From JAYZVT01 sp050248375 (GTDB taxonomy: Bacteria; Pseudomonadota; Alphaproteobacteria; Rhizobiales; Methyloligellaceae), in NCBI GenBank assembly GCA_050248375.1, contig JBFWSL010000110.1:1-11091 (forward strand): a stretch of 11,091 nucleotides of DNA, read 5' to 3'. The notes beneath the pieces were generated by a model. The model searched no databases. It had not been told where the DNA came from and was given only the letters and a program-made list of their open reading frames with translations. The position numbers and the translations under genes were made by a program. Below are positions 6,724-11,091 of the stretch, one piece after another (within the stretch, counting starts at the first letter, position 1; each line of letters begins with the position of its first letter).

Positions 6724-7395
6724 TTATGGCTTCGGACGGCCGTTCAGCGCCATGTCCAGGAACTGCGCGCCGAGCAGGAGGCCGTCATTGTCGATGCCAT
6801 GGCCGACGCCGTGGGACACATGCCATTCCACCGGCACCTCGCAGGCGGCGAGCGCCTGGCGTGTCATGTCCAGCGCCTGCACCGGGATCACCTGGTCTGC
6901 GTCCCCGTGCACCAGCAGCACCGGCGGACGCGAGCGGATCTGCGCGGCGAGATGCTCGCCCCCGGCGATGGCGCCGGAATAGCCGACGATCCCTGCCAGA
7001 GGCCTGGCGCGGCGCAGGCCCACATGCAGCGCCATCATGGTGCCCTGGCTGAAGCCCACCAGCGCCATGCGGTCGTCCGCCAGCCCATGCCGCTTCAGCT
7101 CCGCGTCGATGAAGGCGTCGAGGACCGGACCGGCCTGCTGCACGCCTTCCCAGCGCTCGGAGGGATCGCGCAGGGTGAGCGGAAACCACTGCCGCCCCAT
7201 GGGCGCCATGGCGCAGGGCTCCGGTGCGTGGGGCGAGACGAAGGCCGTATGCGGAAAGGCGCGGGCCATGTGCTGGCCGAGGCCGATGAGATCGTTGCCG
7301 TCGGCGCCGTAGCCGTGCAGGAACACGACGACACTGTGGGCCGCGCCTCCCGATGCGGGGTCAAGGCGCGGTCCGTCGATCAGCGTTGCTGCCAT
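6724..7395 (-). CDS. Alpha/beta hydrolase, phospholipase/carboxylesterase family
   Basis: A 223-residue cytoplasmic serine esterase of the phospholipase/carboxylesterase (acyl-protein-thioesterase-like) family. It begins with the oxyanion-hole strand FLHGYGADGND (25-35). The catalytic triad is Ser116 in GFSQG (114-118), Asp167 in HGDADQVIP (163-171) and His199 in GVGHGID (196-202). The length and motif order are typical of the family. Small-ester carboxylesterase activity is expected, but the physiological substrate cannot be read. The ATG at 7395 follows bfr after 39 bases on the same strand; a small hairpin sits in that gap, so partial read-through from bfr is possible. Confidence 0.92.
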   Translation of the reverse strand: MAATLIDGPRLDPASGGAAHSVVVFLHGYGADGNDLIGLGQHMARAFPHTAFVSPHAPEPCAMAPMGRQWFPLTLRDPSERWEGVQQAGPVLDAFIDAELKRHGLADDRMALVGFSQGTMMALHVGLRRARPLAGIVGYSGAIAGGEHLAAQIRSRPPVLLVHGDADQVIPVQALDMTRQALAACEVPVEWHVSHGVGHGIDNDGLLLGAQFLDMALNGRPKP

Positions 7396-7418
7396 GAAGT
7401 GCGGCTTTCCGGGATTGC

Positions 7419-7433
7419 CTCGGGGAGCCCGAG
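7419..7433 (-). terminator. Weak terminator-like hairpin after bfr
   Basis: CTCGGG-GAG-CCCGAG forms a 6-bp GC-rich stem with a 3-base loop starting 2 bases after the bfr stop codon. No T-run follows, so it may be an mRNA 3'-end stabiliser or a leaky terminator rather than a full intrinsic terminator. Confidence 0.35.
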
Positions 7434-7434
7434 C

Positions 7435-7926
7435 TTACTCCTCGGGAACCGAGTCGGTCGAGTCCGCCTGCAACTGGCCGTAATTCTCCACGCCGATCTT
7501 CTTCAGCAGGTCGAGCTGCGTCTCGATGTAGTCGATATGGCCTTCCTCGTCGGTGAGCAGCTCCTCGAACAGCTTCATCGACACGTAGTCGCCCTCCTTC
7601 TGGCAGACCTCGCGCGACTCCGAGTAGAACTCCTTGGCCATGTACTCGCCCTTGAGGTCGCACTCGAGCACTTCCTTGATGTTCTGGCCGATCATCAGCG
7701 GGTCGATCTTCTGCAGGTTCGGATGCCCCTCCAGGAAGATGATGCGGTCGATCAGCTTGTCCGCGTGATGCATCTCCTCGATCGACTCCTCGCGCTCCTT
7801 CTTCGCCATCTTGGTGAAGCCCCAGTCGGCGAGCAGGCGGTAGTGGAGCCAGTACTGGTTGACCGCGGTCAGCTCCATCGTCAGCGCCTTGTTGAGATGT
7901 TCGATGACCTTCTTGCTGCCCTTCAT
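7435..7926 (-). CDS. bfr: Bacterioferritin
   Basis: A 163-residue haem-containing ferritin that by family forms a 24-subunit shell, oxidises Fe(II) and stores iron as a mineral core. All expected ligands are visible in E. coli-like numbering: ferroxidase centre Glu18, Glu51, His54, Glu94, Glu127 and His130, and haem-ligand Met52. The start MKGSKKVIEHLNKAL is the family-typical N-terminus, so the ATG at 7926 is preferred over the longer open frame. GAGAGGA and AGGAG lie just upstream. bfd is 133 bases upstream on the same strand, and an Irr box (8003-8019) sits in between, pointing to iron-responsive control. The C-terminus DSTDSVPEE is acidic. Confidence 0.97.
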   Translation of the reverse strand: MKGSKKVIEHLNKALTMELTAVNQYWLHYRLLADWGFTKMAKKEREESIEEMHHADKLIDRIIFLEGHPNLQKIDPLMIGQNIKEVLECDLKGEYMAKEFYSESREVCQKEGDYVSMKLFEELLTDEEGHIDYIETQLDLLKKIGVENYGQLQADSTDSVPEE

Positions 7927-8002
7927 GGCTCCTGTCCTCTCGCCTCGTTGACAAATGATGTTGAGCCGCATCGAACAATGCCGCGGCCATTGGTGTTCTG
8001 AA

Positions 8003-8019
8003 TTTGGAATTATTCTAAA
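8003..8019. promoter_or_regulatory. Irr box (iron control element, ICE) upstream of bfr
   Basis: TTTGGAATTATTCTAAA is an almost perfect palindrome, with one mismatch in seven-base arms around a 3-base centre. It matches the Irr/ICE pattern TTTAGAA-N3-TTCTAAA of Rhizobiales and relatives at all but one position. It stands out as AT-rich in GC-rich DNA, 76 bases upstream of the bfr start. In these bacteria Irr represses iron-storage genes when iron is scarce, so bfr would be expressed when iron is plentiful. Confidence 0.75.
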
Positions 8020-8059
8020 CTGGAGAGCGCCCGATGGCAACCACGCAATCTCGGGGATT

Positions 8060-8314
8060 TCAGCCCTTTTCCGGTGCCGCTTTGCCGTTGGACTGCGAAC
8101 CGCGTCCAGCCCGCCTGGACGTGGCGGCGTCGGGGTCGAGCAGCAGCATCGTATGCGTGAACAGCGGCAGGCAATTGCCGCAATTCGGGCGTTTGCCGAG
8201 TTTCTTGAACACGACGCCGGGCGTGATCACCGCCAGCGGATCCTCCTTGCGGAGCTCAAGAATGGCCTCGGCGATGTCGTGATCGCTGATGACGTTGCAG
8301 GAACAGATAATCAT
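8060..8314 (-). CDS. bfd: Bacterioferritin-associated ferredoxin
   Basis: An 84-residue [2Fe-2S] BFD-type protein that by family docks on bacterioferritin and passes electrons to its haem to release stored iron. The cluster ligands are Cys4-x-Cys6 and Cys45-x-x-Cys48 (CSC near the start, PNCGNC later). The start MIICSCNV is typical, so ATG 8314 is chosen over the in-frame GTG at 8356. The spacing between the ligand pairs is 38 residues, longer than in E. coli Bfd. The C-terminal 30 residues are Arg/Gly/Ser-rich and probably disordered. No good Shine-Dalgarno is seen; only GAG directly precedes the ATG, and a strong hairpin (8328-8345) lies 13 bases upstream. It sits upstream of bfr on the same strand. 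Confidence 0.9.
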   Translation of the reverse strand: MIICSCNVISDHDIAEAILELRKEDPLAVITPGVVFKKLGKRPNCGNCLPLFTHTMLLLDPDAATSRRAGRGSQSNGKAAPEKG

Positions 8315-8327
8315 CTCGAACCAGAAG

Positions 8328-8345
8328 GCCCCCGCAGCCGGGGGC
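8328..8345 (-). other. Strong GC hairpin before bfd
   Basis: GCCCCCG-cagc-CGGGGGC is a perfect 7-bp stem with a 4-base loop in the bfd leader. It ends 13 bases before the start codon and would restrict ribosome access. It may be the old alkA terminator, because before the insertion alkA would have ended about 27 bases upstream of it. No T-run follows in the minus-strand direction. Confidence 0.4.
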
Positions 8346-8371
8346 ACGCGAACCACATCGCGGGGACATTG

Positions 8372-8398
8372 TCAAACCGGCACGCCCGAGCGCGGCTG
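8372..8398. repeat. 27-bp direct repeat, distal copy (att-like)
   Basis: Identical over 27 bases to 9408-9434. On the minus strand it reads as the last eight codons and stop of alkA (Gln-Pro-Arg-Ser-Gly-Val-Pro-Val-stop) plus the first two bases of the first copy boundary. The flanking bases on both sides differ from the other copy. It has no coding role here and is best read as a duplicated attachment or target sequence. Confidence 0.9.
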
Positions 8399-8417
8399 CA
8401 GGATGCTTTTATAGGAA

Positions 8418-8431
8418 GCCATTCCAATGGC
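8418..8431. promoter_or_regulatory. Dyad in the left end of the inserted segment
   Basis: GCCATT-CC-AATGGC is a perfect 6-bp inverted repeat with a 2-base centre, 20 bases inside the left repeat and upstream of the orphan membrane-protein gene. It could be an operator or a recombinase arm site. No confident -35/-10 pair could be placed around it. Confidence 0.3.
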
Positions 8432-8510
8432 ATCTTTAGCATTTGGATAACTATTCATAGCGCCGTGACTGAGCTCCATACGTCGACTGCAGTACCTATC
8501 CCAGACCAAC

Positions 8511-8525
8511 GTGTTCCGAGAACAC
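8511..8525. promoter_or_regulatory. Operator-like dyad before the orphan membrane-protein gene
   Basis: GTGTTC-CGA-GAACAC is a perfect 6-bp inverted repeat with a 3-base centre, ending 22 bases before the ATG at 8548. The position suits a repressor site or a short leader hairpin. It does not fit the alphaproteobacterial LexA pattern (GTTC-N7-GTTC). Confidence 0.35.
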
Positions 8526-8547
8526 TTCCTAAGCGCCGAGAGCACAT

Positions 8548-9372
8548 ATGACTTGGATAACTTTCATTGCGTTTGCGTTGGGTGTCCTCGCCTATGTGAG
8601 TCTGATGCTCTTCCTGCTTTGGATCGGCATGCGTGAACGAGCATCACGGTGGGCCCGAGTTCTCGGAATGCCTTTCGGTATTTACATGCTCGTCAGTCTG
8701 CTTGTCCCAGCCCTGTGGGTCCCCGTCGCGCTGGTCGGAATGACGCTACGAACACAGAGCTTCTTTTTCGCGCCTGCTCATGCGCGGTTTTTGGTGACCG
8801 CAGCAGCAGCCGAATACAAGAATATTCAGCATATCAGACACGGCACTGTCATCGCCCTAGAGGTGCTTTACGAGGTAGAGGTCAACGGCCAGAAATTCTC
8901 CAAGGTCCATGCAGTTTATTGCACAACCTACAACGGCGCCTCGCTCGACAAAGGATTCGATCCAAAAATGTTTCGTGGAGCGCAAATCGCAGTGTCAAAG
9001 CCGGTCATTCTGGAGACTGTGGGTACAGAGGTTCTGACCGCCGACAATCGCAATCAGCTCTGTAAAAGCGCTCTCCCAGAAAAGCACTTCCTACGCGGAG
9101 ACGATCTGCTCCTCGTTCACTATGTGACCGACGAGAAGTGGTCCAGCGGAAAAAAACACACACTGTGGTTCGAGTTCACGACGACTGATGAAATTCGTCA
9201 CGCCCACGTAGCGGTAACGAAGCCCCAAATAATCTCTCAGCGAACTGTTCCAGCACGCGGAGAAATAAGCTTACTGGACCTGCCCCCTTTCAGAGCCTTG
9301 CACGATAGCGGAAGGCAGTTCACCCCTCTCGTGCCAGATCCAAATCAACGCAAGCGCGGAGCTTATTGGTAG
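8548..9372 (+). CDS. Unknown membrane-anchored protein carried on the inserted segment
   Basis: A 274-residue protein that I do not recognise. Two hydrophobic spans lie near the N-terminus (about 3-27 and 41-66), joined by a basic loop (RERASRWAR). A soluble region of about 200 residues follows. It looks beta-rich around 98-126 (HGTVIALEVLYEVEVNGQKF) and 145-163, and again near 183-226 (DDLLLVHYV, HTLWFEFTTTDE). Only Cys125 and Cys172 lie in that region, and no enzymatic motif is evident. The C-terminus is Pro/Arg-rich (LVPDPNQRKRGAYW). The ATG at 8548 has GAGAG about 5 bases upstream. Codon use is clearly more AT-tolerant than in neighbouring genes, with codons such as AAA, TTT and ATA, suggesting recent transfer. 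It is the only gene in the inserted segment. An alternating-strand domain as in DUF3592-type proteins is one possibility, with low certainty. Confidence 0.8.
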   Translation: MTWITFIAFALGVLAYVSLMLFLLWIGMRERASRWARVLGMPFGIYMLVSLLVPALWVPVALVGMTLRTQSFFFAPAHARFLVTAAAAEYKNIQHIRHGTVIALEVLYEVEVNGQKFSKVHAVYCTTYNGASLDKGFDPKMFRGAQIAVSKPVILETVGTEVLTADNRNQLCKSALPEKHFLRGDDLLLVHYVTDEKWSSGKKHTLWFEFTTTDEIRHAHVAVTKPQIISQRTVPARGEISLLDLPPFRALHDSGRQFTPLVPDPNQRKRGAYW

Positions 9373-9381
9373 TCTCCAATC

Positions 9382-9408
9382 CGCACTCATCGAGAGGAGA
9401 GTGCGTTT
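9382..9408 (+). terminator. Terminator-like hairpin after the orphan gene
   Basis: CGCACTC (9382-9388) pairs with GAGTGCG (9399-9405) across a 10-base loop, followed by TTT, starting 10 bases after the orphan gene stop. It is weak but well placed, and lies within the inserted segment right against the right-hand repeat. Confidence 0.4.
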
Positions 9409-9434
9409 CAAACCGGCACGCCCGAGCGCGGCTG
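9408..9434. repeat. 27-bp direct repeat, alkA-proximal copy
   Basis: Identical to 8372-8398. This copy forms the functional 3' end of alkA: its first three bases are the TGA stop on the minus strand. Confidence 0.9.
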
Positions 9435-10064
9435 TTTTCTCGCGGCATAGTAAGCCCACAGCATGCGCGCCGCGACACCGCGCCACGGGCGCCAGCGTCT
9501 GGCCAGCGCGTTCATGCGCTTCTCGTCGGGCAGCTTGCGCAGCCGCGCCGCGTCCTGGATGGCGTATTTGAGCGCCAGGTCGCCGGGCGCCCAGGCGTCC
9601 GCGTGGCCCAGGCAGAACATCATGTAGATGTCCGCCGTCCACGGGCCGATTCCCCTGATCGCCAGCAGGCCCTCCCGCAAGGATTCCGGGTCACCGCGCC
9701 CGAGCCCGTCGAGATCGAATCCTTCCCGCGCGATGGCCCGCGCCGCCGCGCGCAGGGTCGCCGCCTTGCCTGCGGACAGGCCGCAGGCGCGCAGGGTCGC
9801 GTCCCGCTTGCGCAGGAGGGCATCCGGCCCGAAAGGCGTCACCCGCCGCTCCAGCCGCCCCCAGATGGCGCCCGCGCTCGCCACCGAGAGCTGCTGGCCG
9901 ACAACGATCCGGGCCAGCCCCGTGAAGCCCGCTTCCCGCCGCCGCAGGGGCGGCAGTCCCGCCACTTCATGCACATGCGCCATGTGCGGACAGGCGCGCA
10001 CCAGCGCGGCGACGCCCTCGGAGATGTCGTCCATGGTCTCGATGATGCGCGTCGCTTCCTGCAT
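9408..10064 (-). CDS. alkA: DNA-3-methyladenine glycosylase II (AlkA-type, HhH-GPD)
   Basis: A 218-residue base-excision repair glycosylase that by family removes alkylated purines such as 3-methyladenine from DNA. The HhH-GPD core is clear. GQQLS (56-60) is the conserved core helix, LLAIRGIGPWTADIY (133-147) is the helix-hairpin-helix, and the catalytic residue is Asp162 in APGDLALK, aligning with Asp238 of E. coli AlkA (LPDDYLIK). WRPWRGVAARMLW near 191-203 corresponds to the WKPWR block. At 218 residues it lacks the N-terminal domain of E. coli AlkA, as do many short alphaproteobacterial members. The ribosome-binding site at the ATG (10064) is poor, and Met11 is an alternative start. It is divergent from gluQ, 41 bases apart. 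Its last codons are duplicated at 8372-8398. Confidence 0.92.
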   Translation of the reverse strand: MQEATRIIETMDDISEGVAALVRACPHMAHVHEVAGLPPLRRREAGFTGLARIVVGQQLSVASAGAIWGRLERRVTPFGPDALLRKRDATLRACGLSAGKAATLRAAARAIAREGFDLDGLGRGDPESLREGLLAIRGIGPWTADIYMMFCLGHADAWAPGDLALKYAIQDAARLRKLPDEKRMNALARRWRPWRGVAARMLWAYYAARKQPRSGVPV

Positions 10065-10105
10065 TGCTACTGTCCCGCCGCTGTCAGCGAACCGGATACT
10101 GCCCC

Positions 10106-11014
10106 ATGAGCGCCCCGCCTGTCCTGCGCTTCGCGCCTTCGCCCAACGGCGAACTGCATCTGGGCCACGCCTTCTCGGCGCTCGTCACGTCGCGGATGGC
10201 GCGGCGCCTCGGCGGCCGCTTGCTGCTGCGCATCGAGGATATCGACCGCGAGCGCTGCCGGCCGGAATACGAACGGGGCATCTACCGCGACCTCGAATGG
10301 CTCGGGCTGGAGTGGGAGCGGCCGGTGCGCCGCCAGTCGGAGCATTTCGGCGAGTATGCCGCAGCGATCGGGCGGCTCGAGGGCATGGGCCTGCTTTATC
10401 CCTGCTTCGCCAGCCGCGCGGACATCCGGCAGGCGGCCGCCTCCGGTCCCGGGCCTGCCGCCCCCGGGCCTGACGCCACGGATCCCGACGGCGCGCCGCT
10501 CTATCCCGGCCTGTGGCGCGGCGCCGATGCGGGCGAGGTGGACCTGCGCATGAAGCGCGGCGATCCCTTCGCGTTGCGGTTGGACATGGAAAGGGCGCTC
10601 TCCGCCCTGGACGCTCCCCTCGCCTTTGCCGAGATCGACGCGCAGGGCCGCGAGACCGCTGTCACCGCCGCGAAGCCCGAACTGTGGGGCGACGTCATTC
10701 TCGCGCGCAAGGAGACGCCCGCCAGCTATCACCTCTGCGTGGTGATGGACGATGCGTTGCAGGGCGTCACCCATGTGACCCGCGGCCTCGACCTTCGCGC
10801 CGCCACCCATGTGCACCGCCTGCTGCAGCATCTGCTCGGCCTGCCCGCGCCCCTCTATCATCATCATGCGCTGGTTCTCGGGGCCGACGGCCGCAAGCTC
10901 TCCAAGAGCGCCCGCGACACCAGTCTCGCCAGCCTGCGCGCCGGCGGCGCTTCGCCCGAAGATGTCATGACACTGGCGAAGGCCGGCCTTTCCGGTGCTT
11001 CACGTAAATCTTAG
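10106..11014 (+). CDS. gluQ: Glutamyl-Q tRNA(Asp) synthetase
   Basis: A 302-residue paralogue of the glutamyl-tRNA synthetase catalytic core without the anticodon-binding domain. By family it attaches glutamate to the queuosine base of tRNA-Asp. The class I signature is FAPSPNGELHLGHA (9-22, HIGH-like), RIEDID is at 42-47, HVTRGLDL at 223-230, and KLSKS (264-268) is the KMSKS motif. The length fits GluQ rather than full GltX. The E. coli zinc ligands (a C-x-C pair and a later Y-x3-C) are mostly missing: only Cys100 remains in YPCFAS, and the later block reads YPGLWRG with Trp in place of Cys. The region 108-130 is a Pro/Ala/Gly-rich insertion. ATG 10106 is chosen over the upstream ATG at 10064, which lies within the divergent alkA start region. 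Confidence 0.93.
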   Translation: MSAPPVLRFAPSPNGELHLGHAFSALVTSRMARRLGGRLLLRIEDIDRERCRPEYERGIYRDLEWLGLEWERPVRRQSEHFGEYAAAIGRLEGMGLLYPCFASRADIRQAAASGPGPAAPGPDATDPDGAPLYPGLWRGADAGEVDLRMKRGDPFALRLDMERALSALDAPLAFAEIDAQGRETAVTAAKPELWGDVILARKETPASYHLCVVMDDALQGVTHVTRGLDLRAATHVHRLLQHLLGLPAPLYHHHALVLGADGRKLSKSARDTSLASLRAGGASPEDVMTLAKAGLSGASRKS

Positions 11015-11026
11015 CCATGCGTTAAC
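11011..11026 (+). promoter_or_regulatory. CtrA-like box at the end of gluQ
   Basis: TTAG-N7-TTAAC is one mismatch from the CtrA consensus TTAA-N7-TTAAC and overlaps the gluQ stop. An ATG at 11056 opens a frame that runs off the window after 12 codons (MWQSSAWRRSIS) and could be its target gene. The rest of 11015-11091 shows nothing else. Confidence 0.4.
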
Positions 11027-11091
11027 GATATCTTGCCGATACTCCGGACACACGCATGTGGCAGTCAAGCGCTTGGCGTCGGAGCATTTCA

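Larger units (their letters stand above)
8372..9434. mobile_element. About 1-kb inserted segment between 27-bp direct repeats at the 3' end of alkA
   Basis: The segment is bounded by perfect 27-bp direct repeats whose starts are 1036 bases apart. Its composition differs sharply from its neighbours: 59 of 120 bases are G or C in 8881-9000, against 49 of 60 in 9721-9780. It carries one gene and no recombinase or transposase. The right-hand repeat supplies the intact 3' end of alkA, as in site-specific integration into a gene's 3' end. No terminal inverted repeats are seen, and 27 bp is too long for a usual transposon target duplication. Alternatives are a remnant of a larger integrative element after internal deletion, or a recombination event that duplicated the alkA end. 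Confidence 0.6.

Noticed and set aside
8511..8525. Dyad before the orphan gene as a LexA/SOS box
   Set aside because: The alphaproteobacterial LexA site is a direct repeat, GTTC-N7-GTTC. Here the arms are inverted with a 3-base centre.
8372..9434. Inserted segment as an insertion sequence or transposon
   Set aside because: There is no transposase and no terminal inverted repeats, and a 27-bp duplication is far longer than the usual transposon target duplication.
9366..10109. A 247-residue plus-strand frame across alkA and a 266-residue minus-strand frame across gluQ (10067-10867)
   Set aside because: They are antisense shadows with low-complexity His/Arg/Gln-rich translations. The opposite strands encode well-recognised enzymes.
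1..11091. CRISPR arrays, tandem repeats or a phage gene block
   Set aside because: No regularly spaced repeats and no phage structural or integrase genes were seen. The HNH protein is of the chromosomal alphaproteobacterial type.

Overview
The window comes from a high-GC alphaproteobacterial chromosome, probably of the Rhizobiales or a close relative. Supporting signs are the base composition, an Irr-type iron box (ICE) beside bacterioferritin, a near-consensus CtrA box at the right edge, and an HNH protein, a short D,D-carboxypeptidase and a GluQ-type synthetase of alphaproteobacterial style. Most of it is chromosomal housekeeping sequence. One short segment (about 8399-9407) clearly differs from the rest.

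Left part (1-3950): the 3' part of an acyl-CoA synthetase gene (+) converges with a Wzx-like polysaccharide flippase gene (-), with a 3-base gap. Next come a 64-residue protein of unknown function, a periplasmic D-Ala-D-Ala carboxypeptidase and a tRNA-Leu(CAA) gene with a clear promoter, all on the minus strand. Transcription that starts at the tRNA promoter could continue into the carboxypeptidase gene and then the small ORF.

Middle part (3951-7395): a plus-strand pair encodes a YqaA/DedA-type membrane protein and DsbB. The minus-strand genes that follow encode a YciI-family protein, a Cys-rich secreted protein with an internal duplication, an HNH endonuclease and an alpha/beta-hydrolase carboxylesterase. 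The HNH gene and the Cys-rich gene look like a two-gene operon with its own promoter, and a dyad abuts its -35 box.

Right part (7435-11091): bacterioferritin (bfr) and its ferredoxin (bfd) form an iron storage and release pair with an Irr box between them. AlkA-type DNA glycosylase and GluQ follow, divergently oriented. Between bfd and alkA lies a segment of about 1 kb with lower GC, bracketed by a perfect 27-bp direct repeat. That repeat is the last eight codons and stop of alkA plus the start of the codon before them. The segment carries one membrane-anchored protein that I do not recognise, with its own upstream dyads and a terminator-like hairpin, and no recombinase. It looks like a minimal integrated cassette, or the remnant of an integrative element, at the 3' end of alkA. 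It is the strongest candidate here for something undescribed.
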